Shown piece by piece: positions 46,581 to 55,576 of a DNA stretch of 64,000 nt (position 1 is the first letter of the stretch; each line of letters opens with the position of its first letter). Source of the stretch: Nocardioides sp. WS12 (lineage in GTDB: Bacteria > Actinomycetota > Actinomycetes > Propionibacteriales > Nocardioidaceae); contig NZ_CP053928.1 of NCBI RefSeq assembly GCF_014108865.1, positions 1,798,001-1,862,000 on the forward strand, written 5' to 3'. Under the pieces are notes generated by a model. That model had not been told where the DNA came from. It saw only the letters and a program-made list of their open reading frames with translations, and searched no databases. The translations under genes and the position numbers were made by a program.

Positions 46581-47486
46581 TCAAGCGGTGGCGACGTCGA
46601 TGACCAGCCAGCCACCGTGGTGGCGGAACACCTGGTGGGGTAGTCCCGTACGGCGACCCCAGGCAGCGAGGTCGTCGAGCGAGACGGTGCGCACGTGGCC
46701 CCAGGTCTCGTCCGCCTCGTCCTCCAGTGGCACGGCCACCACCACGCGGCGACGGGCCAGCCGGATGGCCTCGGCGACCACGCGATCGCCGTGGTCAGGG
46801 TCGAGGTGCTCGAGCAGGTGGATGGCGAGCACGTTGTCGGCGAACCTGTCGGCGGCCGGCACTCGGCCGGCATCCGCGACCCTGGTCGTCAATGCGATGC
46901 CCAGCCGGGGAGCCACGGCGGCGAGCAAGGCCACGGTGCCCGGAGAAACGTCCGAGGCCACGACGTCGCGCCCGGCCAGCGCCAGGCGGAGTGCCAGGAA
47001 TCCGAAGCAGGAGCCCAGTTCGAGCACGTTCCCGGGAACAAGCTGCCGCTCGGCATGCGCATAGACGGGCGCGTAGTCGGCGATGGTGCCGTGGGCGCTC
47101 CCCGGGACGGCCGACGACAGCGTCGTCCCCACCCGGTCGAGGGTGTTGCGGTAGAAGCCTTCCCAGGCGATCAAGGGATCGGCGTCCGTGCTCAGCACGA
47201 TGCCCGTGAAGAGGCGCTCGAAGAGCTCCGTCCCGCGCAGCCAGCCCGGTTGGAAGAGTTCCTCGGCCAACAGTCCGGCAAGGTCGTCATCGATCTCGTC
47301 ACCACCGAGCCGGTGCGTGAGAGCAATCCGGTGTCCGGCCGAGGTGAGGTCGAAGTGGGGCGTGCGCACCATGTGCAGTTCGCGTCGCGAGATCAGCCCG
47401 TGCTGCGCGACGACCTCGACCATGGCATCGCGGTAGACGCCACCGATCGCGGCGCCGAGCGGATCGATCTCCCCGGTGGTCGTCAT
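46581..47486 (-). CDS. mftM: Mycofactocin oligosaccharide methyltransferase MftM
   Basis: 301 residues. SAM-dependent methyltransferase: motif I VLELGSCFGFLALRLA, DVVASDVSPGTVALL, then IHLLEHLDPDHG and VVVAVPLEDEADETWGH. N-terminal ~110 residues are the MftM-specific part. It 2-O-methylates glucose in the cofactor's glycan chain made by MftF (family knowledge). Start codon overlaps the upstream gene's stop by 1 bp. Confidence 0.88.
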   Translation of the reverse strand: MTTTGEIDPLGAAIGGVYRDAMVEVVAQHGLISRRELHMVRTPHFDLTSAGHRIALTHRLGGDEIDDDLAGLLAEELFQPGWLRGTELFERLFTGIVLSTDADPLIAWEGFYRNTLDRVGTTLSSAVPGSAHGTIADYAPVYAHAERQLVPGNVLELGSCFGFLALRLALAGRDVVASDVSPGTVALLAAVAPRLGIALTTRVADAGRVPAADRFADNVLAIHLLEHLDPDHGDRVVAEAIRLARRRVVVAVPLEDEADETWGHVRTVSLDDLAAWGRRTGLPHQVFRHHGGWLVIDVATA

Positions 47487-49006
47487 CAGGGAACCTGCAC
47501 TGCGGTCGACATCCGGTCCAGCCCGCGCAGGTTCCGCACGACTTCGACGCGGTCACAGTGCTCGGAGTAGAGCGGGAGGTCGCAGCCGCCGAGACCCCAC
47601 GAGTAGCGGGGTTCAGGCGTCAACCAGATCGTGGAGCGCGCCCGACGCGCGATCTCGGCGAAGGCGCCCAGTCCGGGGTCGCGGCCGTTGTTGCGTCCGT
47701 CGCCGAGCACCAGCACCGTCGTACGACGGGTGACGGCGGAGCCGAACTCCTCGAGGAAGTCTCCGAACGCCGAGCCGTAGTCGGAATCCGCGTCGACATC
47801 GAGAACCCCGCCGGCCGGCAGTCCGGACATCACCAGGGACAGGGCCTCCTCGGGATGGTGCTCGGCGAACAGGTCGGTGATCTCGACGAGGTCCTTCACG
47901 AACGCGAACGTGCGGACCGACGATGCGAGCGACTGCAGGCTGTGGACCAGCTGGAGTGTGAAGCGGGCTGCCGAACGCACCGACAGCGAGACGTCGCAGA
48001 GCACGAGCAGCCTCGGGCGGTCCTCGACCTTGCTCACGGTGATCGGGCGGAACGGGACGCCGTCGTACTTCATGTTGGCGCGCATCGTGCGTGCTCCGTC
48101 GACGACTCCTCGGGTGGCTGCCTTGCGGCGCGGGCGCGGCGCGCCGTGCAGTGAGCGCAGCAACCGGCGCAGGGCCTGTTCGAGTTCGGCGCGCTCGTGT
48201 TCGAGGAGCTGGTCGGTCTGGGCTGCCTGGACTTCGCGCGTCTCGATCTCGCGCTCGACCTGCATCAGCTTCTCGAGATGTTGCTTGAGGCGCTCGGGCA
48301 GGCCGGTCAGGAGGGGCGCGAGGGCTGCGCGCAGTGCGGCGAGCGAGGCTCCCCGGTCCTCGTCGTCGTTGTCCGGCAAGGCTTCCTCGAGCCAGCTCAG
48401 CAGGGCCATCTCCTGGGCGACGGTGAGCTCGACGTCGAGCTCCATGCCGGGGCTGGTGATCAGGTCGCCGGGAGCGCCGGGGTTGTGCATCCGCTGGGTG
48501 GAGATCTGCACCCGCGCGGCCTCGCCCGCGTTGCCGTCGGTGTCGTTGGAGAGCACGATCTCGTTGGTCAGTGCGGCCATGTCGATCTTGTTCGCCTCCT
48601 GGTGGAGGTTGAACTGCTGCGCCATGTCCTCGGGCTTGAAGAATTCCTTGATGTCGTCGGGCTTGCCGTGCGAGTGGCCGTCGTCGGGGACGTCGCCGGG
48701 TTCGTCGGAGATCGTGAACTGCTCGACCTCGCCGTCGTCGGTCAGGTCGTCGTGGGAGTGGCCGTGGCCGACGTCCTCGACGAAGACCGGTCGCAGGCCG
48801 AAGAACAGGTCGAAGACCCGGTCGAACGTCGCCAGGTCACGCCGGTCCTTGACCAGGCTCACGGTCAGGGCAGAACGAAGTACCTCTCGTTCGCCGAGTA
48901 CACCGGCCTGGGCGACGGCGTGCATCGCGTCGATCGCTTCCGCCGTACTGACCCGCACGCCGTTGAGGCGCAGGAATCTGATGAACCGGTGGACGGCGCC
49001 TTCCAT
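47486..49006 (-). CDS. VWA-domain (CoxE-like) protein, partner of the adjacent MoxR ATPase
   Basis: 506 residues. C-terminal VWA domain with MIDAS DVSLSVRSA (about residue 340); N-terminal helical region; His-rich patches DVGHGHSHDD and DDGHSHGKPDD. It forms a MoxR AAA/VWA pair with the next upstream gene, as in CbbQO, NorQD and CoxDE, which activate metalloenzymes. Target is probably the Fe-type dehydrogenase in the same operon (inference). Confidence 0.85.
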   Translation of the reverse strand: MEGAVHRFIRFLRLNGVRVSTAEAIDAMHAVAQAGVLGEREVLRSALTVSLVKDRRDLATFDRVFDLFFGLRPVFVEDVGHGHSHDDLTDDGEVEQFTISDEPGDVPDDGHSHGKPDDIKEFFKPEDMAQQFNLHQEANKIDMAALTNEIVLSNDTDGNAGEAARVQISTQRMHNPGAPGDLITSPGMELDVELTVAQEMALLSWLEEALPDNDDEDRGASLAALRAALAPLLTGLPERLKQHLEKLMQVEREIETREVQAAQTDQLLEHERAELEQALRRLLRSLHGAPRPRRKAATRGVVDGARTMRANMKYDGVPFRPITVSKVEDRPRLLVLCDVSLSVRSAARFTLQLVHSLQSLASSVRTFAFVKDLVEITDLFAEHHPEEALSLVMSGLPAGGVLDVDADSDYGSAFGDFLEEFGSAVTRRTTVLVLGDGRNNGRDPGLGAFAEIARRARSTIWLTPEPRYSWGLGGCDLPLYSEHCDRVEVVRNLRGLDRMSTAVQVP

Positions 49007-49010
49007 CGAT

Positions 49011-50213
49011 TCAGACCGGACGCTTGCGTGCGGAGCGGGCGGCGAAGGAGCGTTCGCCCTGACCTGCGGTCACGGCCTTCGCCGGCGCTGCGGCATCCGG
49101 GTTCGCCGGACCGCCGTACGTGTTGCCGTGTCGGCCGGGCTGGTCCTTGGCGGCGCGGATCTCCTTGCCGCTCGCGTCGCCGTCCTCGTGCCCGTGATCG
49201 GCGTCGTGGCCGTGTCCGTGGCCATGGCCGTGTCCGTGTCCGTGGTCCTGCTTGTCCGGCACCGTGGCGTTCGGGTCGGCCAGGCGGGGGATCGCGGCCA
49301 GCGCCTTCTTGAGGTCCCGCTCGTACTTCACCACCACGTTCAGCGTCGACGACAGCACGTCGGCGCTGAGTTCGCTCACGCCGAGAACGGCAAGGGTGCG
49401 GGCCCAGTCGATCGTCTCGGAGATGCTGGGTGCCTTGCGTAGTTCCAGCTCACGCAGTCCGCGAACGATCTCGATCAGGCGTACGGCGAGCGCCTCGCTG
49501 AGGCCGGTGTCCTTGGAGTTGATGATCTCGAGTTCGCGTTCGGCCTCGGGGTAGTCCAGGAACAGGTGCAGACAGCGTCGCTTCAGCGCCGCCGACAGGT
49601 CGCGGGAGTTGTTGGACGTGAGGACGACATACGGCAACTGTCGTGCCTTCACGGTGCCGACCTCGGGGATGGAGATCTGGTACTCCGACAGGAGTTCCAG
49701 GAGCACGGCCTCCAGGGCCTCGTCCGCGCGGTCGACCTCGTCGATGAGCAGGACGACGGGATCCTCGGAGTCAATGGCCTCGAGGAGGGGACGTGGTGCC
49801 AGGAACCGCTCGGAGAAGAACACGCTGTCCTGCTTGGCGATCCTCTCGACGGCCTCGTCGAGATCGACGGCGTCCTCGACGACCTGGCCGATCTTCTCGC
49901 GCAGGATCTGGGTGTACAGCATCTGCTTGCCGTAGTCCCACTCGTAGAGGGCCTTGGTCTCGTCCTGTCCCTCGTAGCACTGCAGCCGGATCAGTCGCCG
50001 GCCCGTGACGGCCGCGAGGCTCGTGGCGAACTGGGTCTTCCCGACGCCGGCCGGGCCTTCGAGCAGGACGGGCTTGCCCAGTCGGGTCTGGAGAAACACC
50101 GTGGTGGCGAGACGGTCGTCGGCGAGATATCCGGCGTCGCGGAAGCGCTCGAGCGCATGGTGGACGTTGTCGAATTCGCCTTCGCCGGCTGCGTTGCGCG
50201 GGTCGGTGGTCAC
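49011..50213 (-). CDS. MoxR-family AAA+ ATPase with a His-rich metal-binding tail
   Basis: 400 residues from GTG 50213 with GAGGGAG before it. Walker A GPAGVGKT (53-60), Walker B LLIDEVD (155-161), sensor 1 TSNN, arginine finger KRRC. After the AAA core comes a tract of alternating His-Gly plus HDADHGHEDGD (324-342), then a Pro/Ala-rich end. The tail suggests metal binding. Pairs with the VWA protein (47486-49006) in a chaperone role; metal insertion into the co-encoded dehydrogenases is inferred. Confidence 0.9.
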   Translation of the reverse strand: MTTDPRNAAGEGEFDNVHHALERFRDAGYLADDRLATTVFLQTRLGKPVLLEGPAGVGKTQFATSLAAVTGRRLIRLQCYEGQDETKALYEWDYGKQMLYTQILREKIGQVVEDAVDLDEAVERIAKQDSVFFSERFLAPRPLLEAIDSEDPVVLLIDEVDRADEALEAVLLELLSEYQISIPEVGTVKARQLPYVVLTSNNSRDLSAALKRRCLHLFLDYPEAERELEIINSKDTGLSEALAVRLIEIVRGLRELELRKAPSISETIDWARTLAVLGVSELSADVLSSTLNVVVKYERDLKKALAAIPRLADPNATVPDKQDHGHGHGHGHGHGHDADHGHEDGDASGKEIRAAKDQPGRHGNTYGGPANPDAAAPAKAVTAGQGERSFAARSARKRPV

Positions 50214-50326
50214 GCGATGCTCCCTCGAGGATGGGGGGGAAGATGATGTGCAGAAGGGGGATGGTGTCCGGACCGGGCAGCGATATTGCCTCGCCACCCG
50301 GCCCAGAGGTCAGAGCGCGACCGGCC

Positions 50327-51619
50327 TCAGGAGATGAGGTCGTCCAGGTCGCCGTTCATGCAGTGCTCGATGACCGGGCGGACCGTCTCGAAGGTGCATT
50401 CCTTCGCGTTACCCGGCGTGCAGGCGTCGCCGAGGACGTGGTTGGTGATGCGGTCCACGTCTTCCTTGTCGCCCTTGATCACCTTGGCGTTCTCGTAGAA
50501 GGGCGTCGGGCCCTGGCCCAGACGGTTCTTCGAGTAGCTGTCCGCGGTGATGTCGGTGAACTTCTCCGGGATCCCCACATCGCGCAGCAAGCGGATCGAG
50601 GCAGCGAGCGCTGCGTCGGCTGCCTGCGGCTTGGTCATGCCGTGGGTGTCGATGCCCATGGCCTCCGCGATGTCGGCGAACCTGCCGTAGTTCGCCGGCA
50701 TGTTGAACGCCCACACGCGGGGGAGTGCGATGGCGTTGTTGAGGCCGTGGTGGGTGTCGTAGAAGGCACTCACCGCGTGCGACGTCGAGTGGATGATGCC
50801 GAGACCACCGGAGTTGAACGCCTGGGCGGCGATGTACTGGGCGTACATCATGCCCTCGCGTCCTTTGAGGTCCTGGCCGTTCCACACCGCTGCCCGAAGG
50901 TGCTCGGAGGTCAGCTTGATGGCGTGCAACGCGTTGCCCAGGCACGGCTCGAAGTTGATCCGGGAGACGTACGGCTCACTGGCGTGCGCGAGGACGTCGA
51001 ATCCACACTGGGCCGTGTAGTCCGTGGGGCAGTCGAAGTACAGCACCGGGTCGTCAATCGCCAGGCTGGTGATCGAGGCGTCGTCGAAGGCGACGTACTT
51101 GTGCGGGTTGTCCGGGTCGGTCGTCGTGTCCGTGATGACGTAGGCCCACGAGGTCTCCGAGCCGGTGCCGGCCGTGGTGGAGACCGCGATGTGCGGCGGG
51201 TTCTTCGGGTTCTCGGACATGTTGAAGCCCTCGAACTCGTTCACGTTCCGGCCGTCGTGGGCGACCGAGACCCGAGCGCCCTTGCAGGCGTCGTGGGAGG
51301 AGCCGCCACCGATGGAGACGAACGAATCGCACTCGTTCTCCTGGTAGAGCTTCACCGAGTCCATGACGTTGTAGTCCTTGGGATTGGACTCGACCTTGTC
51401 GTACACGACGACCTCGAGGCCGTGGTACTTCATCGACTCGACGATCTTGTGCACGATGTCCGTGCCACGCAGGCCCGAGGTCATCACCAGGGTCTTGCGG
51501 AACCCCAGCTTGAGGGCCTCGGGGCCGATCATCTCGTGCGCCCCCGGCCCCATCAGGGCACGCGGGAACGGGTGGAATTCCTTGATCGGGAAGGGCTTGA
51601 GCAGCTCGTCGACTTGCAT
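50327..51619 (-). CDS. mdo: NDMA-dependent methanol/alcohol dehydrogenase (Mdo/ThcE type)
   Basis: 430 residues. Type III Fe/Mg-Zn-ADH family, close in pattern to methanol:NDMA oxidoreductases: GPGAHEMIGPEALKLGF, SIGGGSSHDACKG, TAGTGSETSWAYVI, and metal-site region STSHAVSAFYDTHHGL. These enzymes hold NADP(H) tightly and need an external acceptor; mycofactocin is that acceptor in vivo. First gene of the leftward operon mdo-moxR-vwa-mftM-aceTr, divergent from mftA. Confidence 0.92.
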   Translation of the reverse strand: MQVDELLKPFPIKEFHPFPRALMGPGAHEMIGPEALKLGFRKTLVMTSGLRGTDIVHKIVESMKYHGLEVVVYDKVESNPKDYNVMDSVKLYQENECDSFVSIGGGSSHDACKGARVSVAHDGRNVNEFEGFNMSENPKNPPHIAVSTTAGTGSETSWAYVITDTTTDPDNPHKYVAFDDASITSLAIDDPVLYFDCPTDYTAQCGFDVLAHASEPYVSRINFEPCLGNALHAIKLTSEHLRAAVWNGQDLKGREGMMYAQYIAAQAFNSGGLGIIHSTSHAVSAFYDTHHGLNNAIALPRVWAFNMPANYGRFADIAEAMGIDTHGMTKPQAADAALAASIRLLRDVGIPEKFTDITADSYSKNRLGQGPTPFYENAKVIKGDKEDVDRITNHVLGDACTPGNAKECTFETVRPVIEHCMNGDLDDLIS

Positions 51620-51725
51620 CGTTGGATACCTCCGGGCGGGGTGAGTGCTGACCTCATCGACGCTGGCAGTCCGATGGACGCGGCAACAGACGAGGATCCG
51701 GAAACACGACGGTGGGGGAGGGCGG

Positions 51726-51747
51726 CACCTGTCCGTTCCGACAGGTG
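51726..51747. promoter_or_regulatory. Operator palindrome in the mdo/mftA divergent promoter region
   Basis: CACCTGTC-CGTTCC-GACAGGTG, a perfect 8-bp inverted repeat about 105 bp from each gene start; its core matches the site at 42470-42489. Placement in a divergent promoter suggests it controls both dehydrogenase and cofactor genes. Downstream TAGCGT (51789-51794) resembles a -10 and recurs upstream of mftD (41189-41194). Confidence 0.65.
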
Positions 51748-51830
51748 GGGCCGTGCTCGTGAGGGGTGTGCCCGGGCTGCGGTGTTCGTAGCGTTCGAGG
51801 GGAAGGACACCCGACCCGTAGGAGGCTGTG

Positions 51831-51926
51831 ATGGACCCGAAAGTGGAAGTTCAGTTGGACGAAGTACTCGTCGAGGAATCGCTCGTCGAGGACGTATCGA
51901 TTGACGGCATGTGCGGCGTCTACTGA
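51831..51926 (+). CDS. mftA: Mycofactocin precursor peptide MftA
   Basis: 31 residues, ending IDGMCGVY. The final Val-Tyr is decarboxylated and cross-linked by MftC, then released by MftE as the core of mycofactocin. The C-terminal IDGMCGVY matches the strongly conserved MftA tail; N-terminal part is acidic (EVLVEESLVED), as usual. Strong ribosome site TAGGAGG. mftB starts on its stop codon. Confidence 0.97.
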   Translation: MDPKVEVQLDEVLVEESLVEDVSIDGMCGVY

Positions 51927-52207
51927 TGTCCGCCACTCCCGTCACCGTTGACGGGGCCTGGCGCCTGAGCGGCTCGGTGGCACTGCGCCCCGAGCCGTTC
52001 GGCGCACTGGCCTATGACTTCTCGACCCGTCGCCTGAGCTTCCTCAAGACGCCGACGCTGGTCGACGTCGTACGACGCCTCGGCGACAGTCCCACGGTCG
52101 GGATCGCCCTCACGGACGCCCAGGTCGCCGACGACGAACGCCCCGCCTACATCGCTGCCCTGGCCGGACTGGCCAGCGGCGGCCTGATCGAGGAGCAGAC
52201 CCCATGA
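51926..52207 (+). CDS. mftB: Mycofactocin RiPP recognition protein MftB
   Basis: 93 residues from ATG 51926 (TGATG overlap with mftA). RRE-fold (PqqD-like) chaperone that binds MftA and delivers it to MftC. Family segments: ALRPEPFGALAYDFSTRRLSFLKTPTL and GLASGGLIEEQ at the end. A GTG at 51911 in the same frame lies inside mftA and is not preferred. Confidence 0.95.
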   Translation: MSATPVTVDGAWRLSGSVALRPEPFGALAYDFSTRRLSFLKTPTLVDVVRRLGDSPTVGIALTDAQVADDERPAYIAALAGLASGGLIEEQTP

Positions 52208-53430
52208 CCTTGACCCCGACCCGTCCCGCATCGACCGGCCGACCGGTGGTCGGCAAGTTGGTCGACCAGTTCGAGCACGGCCTCGACGCACCCATCTGTC
52301 TGACCTGGGAACTCACCTACGCCTGCAACCTGGCGTGCCTCCACTGCCTGTCCTCGTCGGGCCGGCGTGATCCGCGGGAACTGTCGACCGAGGAGTGCAA
52401 GGCGCTCATCGACGAGTTCCAGCGGATGCAGATCTTCTACGTCAACATCGGCGGCGGCGAGCCGACGATCCGGCCTGACTTCTGGGAGTTGCTCGACTAC
52501 GCGGTCCAGCACGACGTCGGGGTGAAGTTCTCCACCAACGGCTTCCGGATCACCCCCGAGCGGGCTGCCATGCTCGCGGCGACCGACTACGTCGACGTAC
52601 AGATCTCGCTCGACGGGGCCACGGCCGAGGTCAACGACCACGTCCGCGGTGCAGGCACGTACGACGCCGCGCTCAAGGCGATGGGCAACCTGCAGGCCGC
52701 CGGGATGACGGACTTCAAGCTGTCGGTCGTGTGCACCCGGCACAACATCAGCCAGCTCGACGACTTCAAGGCCATTGCGGACAAGTTCGGCGCGCAGTTG
52801 CGCCTGACCCGACTCCGTCCGTCCGGCCGCGGTGCCGACGTCTGGGACGACCTGCACCCGCTCCCCGAGCAGCAGCGCGAGCTCTATGACTGGTTGGTGG
52901 CCAACGGCGACAAGGTGCTCACCGGTGACTCCTTCTTCCATCTCTCCGCGTACGGCGAGGCGCTTCCCGGCCTGAACCTGTGCGGCGCGGGTCGGGTGGT
53001 CTGCCTGGTCGACCCGATCGGCGACGTCTATGCCTGTCCCTTTGCGATCCACGACACCTTCCTGGCCGGCAACGTCCGGTCGACCGGAGGGTTCGACGAG
53101 GTCTGGAAGCATTCCGCCCTGTTCGAGGAGTTGCGGAGCCCGCAGACGGGCGGCGCCTGCAGTTCCTGCTCGGCGTTCGACACCTGTCGGGGTGGGTGCA
53201 TGGCCGCGAAGTTCTTCACCGGCCTGCCGCTCGACGGCCCCGATCCGGAGTGCGTCAAGGGACATGCGGATTCGCTGAATGCCGCCGAGAGGGAGCGCCC
53301 CGGCAGTTCGCAGGACCACTCGCACAAGGGTCCGGTGCGCAATGCACCGGTGCCACTCGAGCTGACACCCACCCGTCTCTCCAGTCCGTGCGACGAGAAC
53401 CCGCTCCTTCCCGGCCGCGCCGTGGGATGA
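52204..53430 (+). CDS. mftC: Radical SAM mycofactocin maturase MftC
   Basis: 408 residues. Radical SAM CxxxCxxC at C41, C45, C48 (TYACNLACLHC), GGGEPTIR, and a SPASM C-terminal domain (CGAGRVVCLVDPIGDVYACPF, SSCSAFDTCRGGC, then PDPEC) for auxiliary Fe-S clusters. It oxidatively decarboxylates the C-terminal Tyr of MftA and forms the Val-Tyr crosslink. 4-bp overlap with mftB. Confidence 0.97.
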   Translation: MTLTPTRPASTGRPVVGKLVDQFEHGLDAPICLTWELTYACNLACLHCLSSSGRRDPRELSTEECKALIDEFQRMQIFYVNIGGGEPTIRPDFWELLDYAVQHDVGVKFSTNGFRITPERAAMLAATDYVDVQISLDGATAEVNDHVRGAGTYDAALKAMGNLQAAGMTDFKLSVVCTRHNISQLDDFKAIADKFGAQLRLTRLRPSGRGADVWDDLHPLPEQQRELYDWLVANGDKVLTGDSFFHLSAYGEALPGLNLCGAGRVVCLVDPIGDVYACPFAIHDTFLAGNVRSTGGFDEVWKHSALFEELRSPQTGGACSSCSAFDTCRGGCMAAKFFTGLPLDGPDPECVKGHADSLNAAERERPGSSQDHSHKGPVRNAPVPLELTPTRLSSPCDENPLLPGRAVG

Positions 53431-53437
53431 CCAGGTC

Positions 53438-54145
53438 ATGAGGCTCCTCGCCACGATGCGGTGGCCGGAGGTCGAGCCGGACGTGGTGCTGGTCCCGGTG
53501 GGATCGCTGGAGCAGCACGGTCCAGCCCTCGGGCTGGCCACCGACGCCCTCGTCGCGGCGCACGTCACTCGGCGCGCTGCCACGGAACTGGACCAGGGTG
53601 ACCAGTCGTTCGTGGTCGCACCCACCGTTCCGTACGGCGCCAGCGGTGAGCACGAGGACTTCCCGGGGACCATCTCGATCGGCCACGAGGCGCTGCACCT
53701 GATGTTGCTGGAGCTGGGCCGATCGGCGAGCCGCTGGGCGCCCGGCGTGGTCTTCGTCAACGGGCACGGCGGGAACGTCGCCTCGCTGGTGAGTGCGGTG
53801 ACCCAGTTGCGCGAGGAGGGTCGAGGCGTCGCCTGGACGTCGTGTCGGGCGAGCGATCTCGACGCCCACGCCGGCCGATCGGAGACGTCGTTGATGCTGG
53901 CGCTCGCACCCGACACCGTCGCCCGGGACAGGTTGGTGCCCGGCTGCACGGACCCCGTCGCCAGCCTCATGCCGCGGCTGCGGAGCGAGGGCGTGCGCGC
54001 TGTTTCGCCGACCGGCGTCCTCGGTGATCCGACGACGGCGACGGCAGCGGCGGGTCGACGCATCCTGGCGGAGATGGTGGACCGCCTCGTCGTCGAGCTG
54101 ACCGCCCTCGACGTCGGCAGCCAGGGGAGGCTGACATGGACGTGA
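53438..54145 (+). CDS. mftE: Mycofactocin precursor peptide peptidase MftE
   Basis: 235 residues. Creatininase-like amidohydrolase with metal motifs GSLEQHGP...D, NGHGGN and a Glu in RSETSLML. It cuts the modified MftA to release AHDP, the substrate of MftD. Lies 7 bp after mftC. Confidence 0.94.
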   Translation: MRLLATMRWPEVEPDVVLVPVGSLEQHGPALGLATDALVAAHVTRRAATELDQGDQSFVVAPTVPYGASGEHEDFPGTISIGHEALHLMLLELGRSASRWAPGVVFVNGHGGNVASLVSAVTQLREEGRGVAWTSCRASDLDAHAGRSETSLMLALAPDTVARDRLVPGCTDPVASLMPRLRSEGVRAVSPTGVLGDPTTATAAAGRRILAEMVDRLVVELTALDVGSQGRLTWT

Positions 54146-55563
54146 CCCTGCCCACCGGCTTCGGATTCGCCCTGGCTTCCCGGGTGCGGATCTGTGACGA
54201 CGGCGCGCAACTCGTCGCCGACGGTCGGGTGGTCCGGTTGGCCCCGGCCGCGCGGCGGCTCGTGGAGCAGGCACCGTTGAGCATCGGCGGCGACCGGCGT
54301 GCCGGTGACCTCGCCCGGCTGTTGCTCGATCGCGGCCTGGCCGACCCTTGGTGGCCGTCGCCTCCGCAGCGCGACAGCGAGGTCGACGACGTCACGGTCG
54401 TCATCCCGACGCGGGACCGGGCAGACGCCGTTGCCCGGCTCCTCGCCGAACTGCCGCCGCATCTTCCGGTGGTGGTCGTCGACGACGGGTCGCGGGACCC
54501 GTCGTGGCTCGCGCAGGTGGTGACGCGGGCTGGCGCACGGTTGGTCCGGCTCCCCGTCAATCTCGGTCCAGCGGCTGCCCGCAATGCCGGACTCCGGGCC
54601 GCCACGACGCCGTACGTCGTGTTCTGCGACTCCGACGTCCTGCCTGTGACGGGTTGGCTCGGCACCCTGCACCGCCACTTCGCCGACCCGTCGGTGGCGG
54701 TCGTCGCTCCGCGGGTGCGGGGACAGGAGCCGACGTCCGGCGACGGCTGGCTCGACCGCTACGAACAGGCGCGGTCCTCCCTCGACCTCGGGCCCCACCC
54801 CGCCGCGGTCCGGATCCACGGCGCGGTCGCCTACCTGCCCAGCGCGTTCCTGGTCGTCCGGCGGTCAGCCTTCGACGACCCCGCGGTGGGCGGAGCGTTC
54901 GACGAGCGGATGCGGGCCGGGGAGGACGTCGACCTGGTCTGGCGCGTGCTCGAGGCGAACTGGCGGGTGCGGTACGAACCGGCAGCAGAGGTACGGCACG
55001 ACCACCGCACCCGGCTCCTGCCCTGGTTGGCCCGCAAGGCCTTCTACGGCACCTCGGCTGCGCCACTCGCGGCCCGCCATCCTTCGGCCGTCGCTCCGGT
55101 GGTGTTGACGCCGACGACGGCCGTGCTGTCGGTCGCCCTGCTGGCGCAGCGCCGATGGTCGGTCCCGGTCGCGGCCGCCGCGCTCGCGTACGCAACCGCG
55201 AAGGGGACGCGCCGACTCGGTGCGAGCGACCGTCCCGTGGCCACCGCCGGCACGCTCGCGCTCGAAGGTGCGGTGGCGTCGTGCTGGCAGAGCGCTTCTT
55301 CGCTCACCCGTCACCACTGGCCGATCGCGGCGGTATGGGCGCTGCGATCACCGCGCGGACGGCGGGCCCTCCTGGTCGCAGCGGTTGCCGAAGCTGTGGC
55401 CGACCGGGCCCGGGTGCATCCCGACCTGGATCCGCTCCGCTACGGACTGGCGCATCGTCTGGACGACCTCGCCTACGGAGCCGGAGTCTGGTGGGGTGCG
55501 CTGCGCCAACGCTCACCGCGCGCCCTGCTGCCGCACCTGCGCTGGCGCCGCACCCCGCGCTGA
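54136..55563 (+). CDS. mftF: Mycofactocin glycosyltransferase MftF
   Basis: 475 residues. N-terminal ~80 residues resemble the RRE-like domain of MftF; GT2 catalytic part has VVIPTRDRADAV, VVVDDGSRDPSW, the DxD-like VFCDSDVLPVTGW, and AGEDVDLVWR. C-terminal region has hydrophobic segments. It adds beta-1,4-linked glucose units to (pre)mycofactocin, making the glycosylated cofactor. Overlaps mftE by 10 bp. Completes A-B-C-E-F. Confidence 0.95.
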   Translation: MDVTLPTGFGFALASRVRICDDGAQLVADGRVVRLAPAARRLVEQAPLSIGGDRRAGDLARLLLDRGLADPWWPSPPQRDSEVDDVTVVIPTRDRADAVARLLAELPPHLPVVVVDDGSRDPSWLAQVVTRAGARLVRLPVNLGPAAARNAGLRAATTPYVVFCDSDVLPVTGWLGTLHRHFADPSVAVVAPRVRGQEPTSGDGWLDRYEQARSSLDLGPHPAAVRIHGAVAYLPSAFLVVRRSAFDDPAVGGAFDERMRAGEDVDLVWRVLEANWRVRYEPAAEVRHDHRTRLLPWLARKAFYGTSAAPLAARHPSAVAPVVLTPTTAVLSVALLAQRRWSVPVAAAALAYATAKGTRRLGASDRPVATAGTLALEGAVASCWQSASSLTRHHWPIAAVWALRSPRGRRALLVAAVAEAVADRARVHPDLDPLRYGLAHRLDDLAYGAGVWWGALRQRSPRALLPHLRWRRTPR

Positions 55564-55576
55564 ACCCGCGGCGTGC

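Noticed and set aside
52204..53430. MftC as a PqqE or anaerobic sulfatase maturase
   Set aside because: Its neighbours mftA, mftB, mftE and mftF and the MftA tail IDGMCGVY fix it as MftC.
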